Part shown: in pieces, positions 35,378 to 41,830 of the stretch | Layout of the letters: the number at the start of each line of letters is the position of its first letter | Position numbering within the stretch: position 1 is the first letter of the stretch | From: Archaeoglobi archaeon | Lineage (GTDB): Archaea; Halobacteriota; Archaeoglobi; Archaeoglobales; Archaeoglobaceae | Assembly (NCBI GenBank): GCA_029259345.1 | Contig: JAPDIX010000034.1 | Location: 1 to 52,625, forward strand | DNA: 52,625 nt | Direction: 5' to 3' | Notes under the pieces: model-generated | What the model was told of the DNA's origin: nothing | The model's database searches: none | The model's input: the letters and a program-made list of their open reading frames with translations, nothing else | Position numbers and translations under genes: made by a program

Positions 35378-35578
35378 TCATAAATTCCTCCAAACCCAAA
35401 TTCTACGTACTCGTCCAATCACACTTCTCTGCATGAGGTCATCCTTAAGCTTTGGCATCCTCCCACTAGCCCTACCCAGAAGACGTTCTTCTGGCTCCCC
35501 CTCTTTTATAGCAAGCATACAGCAAGATGCACATGTGTCTGGTGCGCTTTCCGGAATGTAGAACAATCCCCATTTCAT
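35378..35578 (-). CDS. Small cysteine-containing protein (unrecognised)
   Basis: A 66-residue protein starting MKWGLFYIPESAPDTCASCC. The Cys-x-x-Cys-Cys near residue 17, a basic C-terminal half (GRASGRMPKLKDDLMQRSVI) and the absence of membrane segments are all that can be seen. I do not recognise the family. It is very likely real: its ATG overlaps the acyl-CoA ligase stop (ATGA), the gene fills the gap between the ligase and the first Fe-S gene, and the adjacent genes are in the same operon. It may bind a metal or act as an accessory subunit of the Fe-S/FAD complex. Confidence 0.5.
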   Translation of the reverse strand: MKWGLFYIPESAPDTCASCCMLAIKEGEPEERLLGRASGRMPKLKDDLMQRSVIGRVRRIWVWRNL

Positions 35579-37275
35579 CTCTCCATAAATCTCTCTCTTA
35601 GCTTCTTCTTATCCATCTTACCTGTGCTCGTCTTTGGTATTTCGTCAACAAAAACTACCTTGTCTGGAAGCCACCATTTTGGCATCAGGCCCTTGTCGAC
35701 GCACTCTTTCATTAAAAACTCCTTTATGTCCTCTTCGGTCACGTCTCCCTCTGCAACAACGACTGCCATTGGCCTCTCGACCCACTTCGGATCATGCATT
35801 GCAATAACTGCCACCTCCTTTACTGCTGGATGAGTCGAGATGAATCCTTCAAGCCTTGCCGAAGGGATCCACTCTCCACCACTCTTTATTGCATCCTTCT
35901 CCCTATCGACGAACATTATGCAGTAATGCTCGTCAATCGTGCAGATGTCATCAACGTCGAACCAACCAAATCTCCATGCACGATCGGTTTTTTCTTCGTC
36001 TTTATAGTACCCTCTAGTTATAGAGGGTGAGCAAAACAAAGCCCGGCCAGGGGTTTTTCCGTCATGCGGCAGAGGGTCCCCCTCGTCATCCACCAGCTTT
36101 ATTAGAGTGAGCGGGACTGGAACACCGAGGCTGTTGTTAACAACAAAGTGATCCCTCAATTTCTCCTCGTCAGTACCCATCCTCATCCACAGGCGTGGAA
36201 TGAAAATTGAGCGGGTTATGGCCGTTAAAGTTTCCGACGGTCCGTAACCGGTCACTACATCGATGCCCAGCTTCTTTGCATCTTCATAGAGTGCAAGGGG
36301 CAAAGCTTCCCCACCGTAGCCGAACTGAAGTCCTTTAAGTTCTGCCTTCATCTTTTTTGCCTCGTTGACAATTGCGTAAAGCATGGTTGGTACGCCAGAC
36401 GCAACAACCTTTCCATCAACTTTCTTGGCTATTGGAAGGTAGTTCATAATTTGCTCGGTCACGTGTCTCCACTCGTATCTGCCGGGGAAAACCATCATGT
36501 TTCCACCTATAAAAGACGTGTAGGGTGTCATCCAGCCAAAGATGTGGAAGTAAGGGACCAAGGTAAAAACGATGTCTCGATTGCTGATTCTAAAGGGCCT
36601 CTCCGCCTGAGCGATTGATAGCTGCATTGATGATATCACAAACTGCCTGTGAGTGTGGTACACGCCCTTGGGCCTCCCAGTGGTTCCTGATGTAAAGAAA
36701 AGGCCTGCAACAACGTACTCATCAAGATCTGGCCACTCATAGCTTCTACTCTGCTCCTTAAGTGCTTCCTCGTACTCAGCAACCTCAAAGTCAAACTCTG
36801 GGATCTCCCCTTTCCCCGTGCAGGTTATCTTGTCGCTCATCACCACGACCTTTTTGATCGAGCTGACCATTTGCAGAATTGGCTTCAAATACTGGGCAAA
36901 GCTCATATCTACGAAGAGGATCTCAGGCTCTGCAACATTCATTGTGTAAATTATTTCTTCCGGTGCGAGCCTTATGTTGACCGTGTAAAGTGTAGCTCCA
37001 TACATTGGTACGGCATACATGAGTTCCTGATACCGTATGCTGTTCCAGTCCATCACTGCAACTCTCGTTCCCATCTCCCACTTCTCTTTTCCTCTCTTAA
37101 CCCCTAGAGTTTCAAGAAAACTTCCGAGTCTATTAACCCTCTCGGCAAATTCTGCGTAGGTAAATTCTTTGCTGGGATAACTTGGCGGGGCATAGACGAG
37201 CTTTTGGTCTGGAGCTATTTGCTGTGAATAAAAGAAGATTTTGTCAACGGTCAATTGATAGTCACGGCAAATCAT
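35575..37275 (-). CDS. AMP-forming acyl-CoA synthetase (fatty-acid/carboxylate-CoA ligase), operon copy
   Basis: A 566-residue ANL-superfamily ligase. The phosphate loop is FTSGTTGRPKGVYHTH, A5 is VVTGYGPSETLTAI, A7/A8 are DVDDICTIDEHYCIMFVDRE and KSGGEWIPSARLEGF, and the catalytic A10 Lys is in PKTSTGKMDKKKLRERF. It activates a carboxylic acid to its CoA thioester with ATP, the entry to beta-oxidation; the chain length is unknown. First gene of the operon ligase - small protein - CCG - FAD - CCG. TATA and a possible operator lie just upstream. Confidence 0.9.
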   Translation of the reverse strand: MICRDYQLTVDKIFFYSQQIAPDQKLVYAPPSYPSKEFTYAEFAERVNRLGSFLETLGVKRGKEKWEMGTRVAVMDWNSIRYQELMYAVPMYGATLYTVNIRLAPEEIIYTMNVAEPEILFVDMSFAQYLKPILQMVSSIKKVVVMSDKITCTGKGEIPEFDFEVAEYEEALKEQSRSYEWPDLDEYVVAGLFFTSGTTGRPKGVYHTHRQFVISSMQLSIAQAERPFRISNRDIVFTLVPYFHIFGWMTPYTSFIGGNMMVFPGRYEWRHVTEQIMNYLPIAKKVDGKVVASGVPTMLYAIVNEAKKMKAELKGLQFGYGGEALPLALYEDAKKLGIDVVTGYGPSETLTAITRSIFIPRLWMRMGTDEEKLRDHFVVNNSLGVPVPLTLIKLVDDEGDPLPHDGKTPGRALFCSPSITRGYYKDEEKTDRAWRFGWFDVDDICTIDEHYCIMFVDREKDAIKSGGEWIPSARLEGFISTHPAVKEVAVIAMHDPKWVERPMAVVVAEGDVTEEDIKEFLMKECVDKGLMPKWWLPDKVVFVDEIPKTSTGKMDKKKLRERFMER

Positions 37276-37280
37276 AAATC

Positions 37281-37305
37281 ATTTGAAATTTACAAATATA
37301 TTAAG
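37281..37305 (-). promoter_or_regulatory. TATA box and inverted repeat before the acyl-CoA ligase operon
   Basis: On the minus strand TTAATATATTTG is centred about 24 nt before the ATG at 37275. An inverted repeat ATTTG-N7-CAAAT (37281-37297) lies between this TATA element and the start codon, where a repressor would block initiation. The TAA that ends the decayed transposase frame (37301) lies in the same bases. Confidence 0.4.
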
Positions 37306-37891
37306 ATTTTGTTTCCTGTTTCATCATACTTGGAATTTCACCCCCCACATAACCATTACCAACCAACTTCCCAATAAACAATTCGTACCTATCTTTCTCA
37401 GCATATCTTCTCAGCAGCAAATTCAGCAAATTTCTTACTTCTCTGGCACTCTAGGACATCCATTTGTTCTTCAGTCTCTTGCTTGTCTCTCCCATAAGCC
37501 TCTCCATCCAGTTGTTGTGCCACGGAATTGCTATCCCTTCAAGCCTCTTGCAGGCAAAGAGAAGGACGCACTTTATGTGTTTCCTGAAGAACTTCGAAAC
37601 CTTCCAGTAGTCTTTCGATTCCGTCTCCTCAGCAAATCCATTCAGGGCCTTTTCTGTCTTTATTCTGCTCTCTAAATCAGGCTTGTCGAGGGAGTACTTT
37701 AGCTTCAGCAGAATTCCCTTTACCTAATTGACATATCTTTTTCCTTTTTCGAGATCCACTCCATGCTGCCACAGCTTGTAATTGGCTTCTCTCCACCTGA
37801 CCTATTGCCATAATTCCTCCCTCGCCGCATTCCTTCCGCATTCTCTAGCATGTCTTGCTGATTCCTAGGCCCAAGTATCCTCAGCATCACA
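37301..37891 (-). pseudogene. Transposase remnant (C-terminal part) with four in-frame TAG codons
   Basis: Minus-strand translation gives a continuous protein-like frame from 37891 to a TAA at 37301: SARHARECGRNAAREELWQ, NYKLWQHGVDLEKGKRYVN, IPWHNNWMERLMGETSKRLK and REVRNLLNLLLRRYAEKD. The 'PWxNNxxERxxGxxSKR' block and the following Leu-rich helix are typical of a transposase C-terminus; the IS family is uncertain. The frame is interrupted only by TAG at 37865, 37802, 37724 and 37451, each plausibly a former TGG (Trp). There are no frameshifts over about 590 bp. It is joined in frame to an AOR fragment. Confidence 0.65.
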
Positions 37892-38119
37892 AGCGTAAAT
37901 TCTCGACGTTGCAGGAGCGTTTGTTCCAACAAGTGCTCCAACACCGATTATTAGTGGATTTGAAGGACTTAGTGGAGTTATTCTAGACTTAATAAGGTCA
38001 CAAGCAAGTTTTGCACAAAATCCGAACCCCCCAATGTAGTTCTTGGCCAAATCGGAATCATATTTGTTAATTTTGCGATTAGTTAAATCAACACGAAGAA
38101 TTTTGCCAGCGAAACTCAT
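37892..38119 (-). pseudogene. N-terminal fragment of a tungsten aldehyde:ferredoxin oxidoreductase
   Basis: From the ATG at 38119 the frame reads MSFAGKILRVDLTNRKI, NYIGGFGFCAKLACDLI and PLSPSNPLIIGVGALVGTNA then PATSRIYA, which is the first 76 or so residues of an AOR-family enzyme (normally about 600). The homology stops at 37892 where the transposase remnant begins, so the gene was interrupted by an IS. The ATG overlaps the TGA of the ferredoxin-like remnant upstream, showing that the two formed an operon. AOR enzymes oxidise aldehydes using ferredoxin and tungsten-pterin. This copy is dead. Confidence 0.75.
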
Positions 38120-38306
38120 TTTACCATCTCCAGCGCCCCATAAAAGCACTGCTCAACACACTTCCCACATTCATTACAATCTTCAGTGAACTTGCCATGT
38201 ACTCTCTTATTTTTATCCTTGAAGCTGAGAAGCTGAATTTTTTGGTGTATGTGTAAGAACATACGAGCATACAGCCAGTGCAGTTCTCAGGGTGAACAAC
38301 AATCAT
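38116..38306 (-). pseudogene. Broken 4Fe-4S ferredoxin-like subunit associated with AOR
   Basis: Reading from 38306, MIVVHPENCTGCML-VCSYTYTKKFSFSASRIKI has the start of a 4Fe-4S subunit, but the first Cys cluster lacks the usual third Cys-containing residues. After a frameshift the second cluster appears in another frame: GKFTEDCNECGKCVEQCFYG then ALEMVK and TGA at 38116. Such two-cluster proteins commonly precede AOR genes. A small deletion and a frameshift make it non-functional. Confidence 0.7.
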
Positions 38307-38345
38307 CCACAACCCTTACCTTAGCCAATTCGCTGTCTTATTATC

Positions 38346-38480
38346 TCACCTATATTTCCGCTTCGTCGCTTCAAATTTGGAGACTTTTTTCTCGTCTCCT
38401 ATTACTTCTGAGACCAAAATGACTTTTGGTACTTTGTAGGGTGCTAAACGCTCACCACTGACAAGCTCTTCATTTTTTTG
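38346..38480 (-). pseudogene. C-terminal remnant of an AMP-forming acyl-CoA ligase
   Basis: The last 40 or so codons of this minus-strand frame read ERLAPYKVPKVILVSEVIGD and KKVSKFEATKRKYR, matching the 'RLApYKVPk-i-fVdeiP-t-xGKv-R-xLR' end of acyl-CoA ligases. The catalytic-Lys motif is degraded and nothing of the rest of the gene remains. Together with the AOR and ferredoxin remnants it shows that the region from about 37.3 to 38.5 kb is a stretch of decayed metabolic genes. Confidence 0.55.
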
Positions 38481-38727
38481 ATGTAAATTCTCATGTTTTT
38501 TATATAAGAATATATGAAAATTTCGATGGAGGGTAAAAGCAGAATAATCCAAAATTATACTTACTATCTATATTGGAGGCTATGGTTAATTTTTTAAATG
38601 TATGTCCTCTACGGCTTTATAAATTCTCATTGCTATAGTGGCGAACTCTTATCGATAGCATTAAGCTAAAATAAGTTTTAGAGAAAAATAAAATAAGGAA
38701 AGTAGGATTCTTGCATTCGGTTTTTCA

Positions 38728-38800
38728 CGCCGCCGGCAGGATTCGAACCTGCGACCGTCCGGTTAACAGCCGGACGCTCTACCAGCTAAGCTACGGCGGC
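38728..38800 (-). tRNA. tRNA-Asn (GTT)
   Basis: A 73-nt tRNA on the minus strand. The acceptor stem GCCGCCG pairs with CGGCGGC, the D-arm is AGCTTAGCTGGTAGAGC, the anticodon loop is CTGTTAA with anticodon GTT, and the T-arm is GCAGGTTCGAATCCTGC. The discriminator is G. CCA is not encoded. No intron. A TATA-like GTTTAAATT lies about 28 nt upstream at 38826-38834. The 3' end faces the decayed-gene region, and 12 bp of it recur at 31088. Confidence 0.95.
38732..38743 (+). repeat. 12-bp direct repeat within tRNA-Asn, partner of 31088-31099
   Basis: GCCGGCAGGATT, in the 3' half of tRNA-Asn, matches the sequence at the breakpoint of the RNase J-like pseudogene. The two copies are direct repeats 7.6 kb apart and would be attL/attR if the segment entered by tRNA-targeted integration; this is inference. 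Confidence 0.3.
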
Positions 38801-38886
38801 TCATCAGCTTCTTTGCCACAATGAATTTAAACTTTGTCCTGAAAATGGAGATGTTTTGTCACAATTTTAAAAACTTCTAAGTTAAG

Positions 38887-38924
38887 TTTAAATACTGTGA
38901 CCAATTGTAGTTAAAATTGGTGAT
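38887..38924 (+). promoter_or_regulatory. Promoter, operator-like inverted repeat and ribosome binding site of acyl-CoA ligase 2
   Basis: TTTAAATA (38887-38894) is a TATA box. ACCAATT-N8-AATTGGT (38900-38921) is a perfect 7-bp inverted repeat covering the predicted transcription start and running into the GGTGAT ribosome binding site (38919-38924) that precedes the ATG at 38930. A dimeric repressor bound here would block initiation. Confidence 0.5.
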
Positions 38925-38929
38925 AGAAG

Positions 38930-40591
38930 ATGCGATTTGTGAGAGGTTTTCCGTCTACAATGATGGACGACTACCAGTTGAATATGTTAAACATCCTGAA
39001 ATACGCAGCGACGAACTTCCCGGAAAGAGAAGTAGTTTCAAGGAATTTGGATGGAAGTTTGTTCAGATACAGCTATGGCGAAGCCTTCAAAAGGGTTTCA
39101 AAACTCGCCAATGCACTCGAAAGTTTGGGTGTTGACGTCGGAGACAGGGTAGGGGTTCTGAGCTGGAACACCCACAGGTTCTACGAACTCTTCTTTGGAA
39201 TCTCCGGGATTGGTGCTGTGCTTCTTGAGATGAATCTTAGGCTGCATCCGAAGGAGATAGCTTATGTCGCAAATCACAGCGGAGCAAAGGTAATATTCGT
39301 TGACGAATCTCTGTTACCGCTTGCTGAGGCCATAGCTCCAGCGATAAAGGTGGAGAAATATGTTGTAATGGCGGATGGTGAAATTCCTGAGACGAAGCTG
39401 CCAGAGGTTTACAGCTATGAGGAACTGTTAGAGGATGCTGACGAAGAATACGACTTTCCCATGGTTGATGAGACCTCTGCTTATGCTGCATGCTACACTT
39501 CCGGCACCACAGGGAACCCGAAGGGTGTGTACTTCTCCCACAGATCAATGGTTATGCACTCAATCATAGCAGCGGTTGGAATGGGGCTCAAACCTGAAGA
39601 TGTCTATATGCAGATTGTACCTATGTTTCACGCAAATGGCTGGGGAGTGTTCTTCGCAGCTACGCTTGCAGGAAGTAAGCTAGTATTTCCCGGAAGGTAC
39701 ACAGCAGACAACCCCGCCCCAGTGGTTGAGCTTATGCAGAGTGAAGGCGTGACGGCAACGGCAGGAGCTCCGGCTATATTTATCCCTCTGCTGAACTATC
39801 TACAAAAGATGGAGCCGAAGCCGAAATTCAACATCAGGGGCTGGAGCGGAGCAACAGAGCCACCGCTTGCGATGATGAAGGGTCTAAAGGAGTTTGGCAT
39901 AGAGATCATCCACGCCTACGGGGCAACAGAAACGTCTCCGCTTGTCTGCTACAACTTCGTCAAGCCGGGTCTTGAGAAGGAAATGTCTGAGGAAGAGTTG
40001 TGGGAGCTGAAGAGGAGGCAGGGAATCCCTGTATTTGGTGTTGAGGTTATGCTTGCCGACGAAGAGGGGAACAGGCTACCCCATGACGGAAAAACAATTG
40101 GGGAGCTTTGCATAAGGGGACACTGGATTACTGGAAGCTACTACAAGGATCCGAGAACTTTCGAGTCCTTCATTGAAGATGGGGTCATGAAGTGGTGGAA
40201 GAGCGGAGATGCGGCAACAATTGACGAGTATGGATACATCAAGATCGTTGACAGGTTCAAGGATTTGATAAAGAGTGGCGGGGAGTGGATAAGCAGCGTT
40301 GATCTGGAAAACCACCTGATGGCACATCCGAAGGTCTTTGAAGCCTGCGTTATTGGCATACCTCATCCCAAATGGGAGGAGAGACCGCTGGCCTTTGTTG
40401 TTCCAAAGCCCGAGTTTAAGGATAACATAACCAAGGAGGAGCTTTACGAGCACCTCAAACAGAGGTTTGCGAAATGGCAGCTGCCAGATGACATAATAAT
40501 CATAGATGAGATTCCAAAGACGAGTGTCGGGAAGTTCAGTAAAAGAATGCTGAGGGAAAAGTACAAGGATTATTACATGAAACAACAGTAG
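38930..40591 (+). CDS. AMP-forming acyl-CoA synthetase, stand-alone copy
   Basis: A 553-residue fatty-acid/carboxylate-CoA ligase. ACYTSGTTGNPKGVYFSH is the phosphate loop, QIVPMFHANGWGV the A4 region, IIHAYGATETSPLVCY A5, WWKSGDAATIDEYGYIKIVD A7, KDLIKSGGEWISSVDLE A8 and PKTSVGKFSKRMLREKY A10 with catalytic Lys. It differs throughout from the copy at 35575 and has its own regulated-looking promoter. Medium- or long-chain substrates are likely but unproven. Convergent with the DUF401 gene by 1 bp. Confidence 0.92.
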   Translation: MRFVRGFPSTMMDDYQLNMLNILKYAATNFPEREVVSRNLDGSLFRYSYGEAFKRVSKLANALESLGVDVGDRVGVLSWNTHRFYELFFGISGIGAVLLEMNLRLHPKEIAYVANHSGAKVIFVDESLLPLAEAIAPAIKVEKYVVMADGEIPETKLPEVYSYEELLEDADEEYDFPMVDETSAYAACYTSGTTGNPKGVYFSHRSMVMHSIIAAVGMGLKPEDVYMQIVPMFHANGWGVFFAATLAGSKLVFPGRYTADNPAPVVELMQSEGVTATAGAPAIFIPLLNYLQKMEPKPKFNIRGWSGATEPPLAMMKGLKEFGIEIIHAYGATETSPLVCYNFVKPGLEKEMSEEELWELKRRQGIPVFGVEVMLADEEGNRLPHDGKTIGELCIRGHWITGSYYKDPRTFESFIEDGVMKWWKSGDAATIDEYGYIKIVDRFKDLIKSGGEWISSVDLENHLMAHPKVFEACVIGIPHPKWEERPLAFVVPKPEFKDNITKEELYEHLKQRFAKWQLPDDIIIIDEIPKTSVGKFSKRMLREKYKDYYMKQQ

Positions 40592-40592
40592 T

Positions 40593-41759
40593 TCAAATCA
40601 GGTAAAGCACCCACACAAGTATTGCGACGACAACTGCAGTAAGGGCAAGTTGCCTGTATGTCCTGCTCACATCTGTGCCGAAGTATTCAGCAGTCAGGAC
40701 GTAGCATAGATGCATTGGAGAAAGCATAACACCAAGATAGCCAGCAGCTATTACGAGCATGAGGTTCTTTGGATTGACAGCTTCAATTCCCGTAAACCCG
40801 GTGAGCAGAGGAAGTGCGATAGAGGAGTAGCTCATCTCAATGCCAGTTGCAAAACCCACGATCAGAGTCAGAATGAAGGCTGCAATGGGTGTGGGAAACA
40901 CTGCAGATATGTCAGTTAGCAGGCTCTCGGCAACACCACTCAACTGTATAACACTTTTGTAACACATAACAGCAAAGACCAACACCATTATTTTTCTATC
41001 AACAGTTTTCTTCAGAATTTTTTCAAAATCCTTTAAACCACCCCTTCTGTGGATCGCGACTGCGAAGATGGCGATCAGTAGTGAAATCAGAAGATCTAAC
41101 TTGAGGATTACAGAGAGGAGTAGCAGGATGGCTATTGGGTAGAGGTGGATCAAGGCTTTGAAGGTATCTCCCGAAATACGGAACCTTCTCTCGAGCCCCC
41201 TCATTAGCATTAGTCCCGAAACAACCGCTAATATCGCGATAGGAAAAGTTGAGGCTGCGAAGGTGAAGGAATTGATGTTAAGGACTGCAGCACCAATTAT
41301 CACGCTCGGATACAGAGGCCAGAAGGAGACCCAAACGTGCCTGAACCAGTAGTTCAGCAAAGTCGCTTTTTCTGGGGATAGAGCGTATTTTTTCATAAGT
41401 GGGCCGAGCATAACAGCGGAAATCAAGGCTCCACCCGGCATTGGAAGCAGTCCGATGAGAAGAGGTATCATAACGAAGCTCAGAGCTCCAATGGACTTTG
41501 AAAGCTCATCTGCAAGTTCGTTCAGCATTCCGAAATATTCCATGGAGTAGCCGAGTGTGAATGCAAGGATGACTACCACAACAATTTCTAAGGTTTGGGG
41601 GCTGGTAAGGGATTGTAGAAGTATTTTGAACCCATCAAACCCGAATAATAGGTAGCTGAGCACAGCTGAGCCAATGAATAGAGACACTCCAATGCCCAGC
41701 CTTTTGATAAGTATGAGAACGAGTGCAATTGATGCGAGCAGTGCGAAACTCTGATTCAT
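40593..41759 (-). CDS. DUF401 / TIGR00529 family membrane protein, probable organic-anion transporter
   Basis: A 388-residue polytopic protein with about 11 membrane helices. The family blocks IGLLPMPGGALISAVMLGP and LLNYWFRHVWVSFWPLYPSV are clear, and the C-terminal half repeats the pattern (IEMSYSSIALPLLTGF, LGVMLSPMHLC). It belongs to the ion-transporter superfamily with an inverted-repeat architecture; no substrate has been shown. It lies between an acyl-CoA ligase and gltX. A second, AT-rich paralogue is at 50244. Confidence 0.82.
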   Translation of the reverse strand: MNQSFALLASIALVLILIKRLGIGVSLFIGSAVLSYLLFGFDGFKILLQSLTSPQTLEIVVVVILAFTLGYSMEYFGMLNELADELSKSIGALSFVMIPLLIGLLPMPGGALISAVMLGPLMKKYALSPEKATLLNYWFRHVWVSFWPLYPSVIIGAAVLNINSFTFAASTFPIAILAVVSGLMLMRGLERRFRISGDTFKALIHLYPIAILLLLSVILKLDLLISLLIAIFAVAIHRRGGLKDFEKILKKTVDRKIMVLVFAVMCYKSVIQLSGVAESLLTDISAVFPTPIAAFILTLIVGFATGIEMSYSSIALPLLTGFTGIEAVNPKNLMLVIAAGYLGVMLSPMHLCYVLTAEYFGTDVSRTYRQLALTAVVVAILVWVLYLI

Positions 41760-41830
41760 CTCTCATCCGTAGTTCCTTGTCTTTTAACTTTTTTCACAGA
41801 CTTTATATTTCTGCCCCCTGAATTGCATTC

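Noticed and set aside
37720-37944. 74-aa minus-strand ORF over the transposase remnant
   Set aside because: It is in a different frame from the one that gives transposase-like sequence, and its composition is not protein-like.
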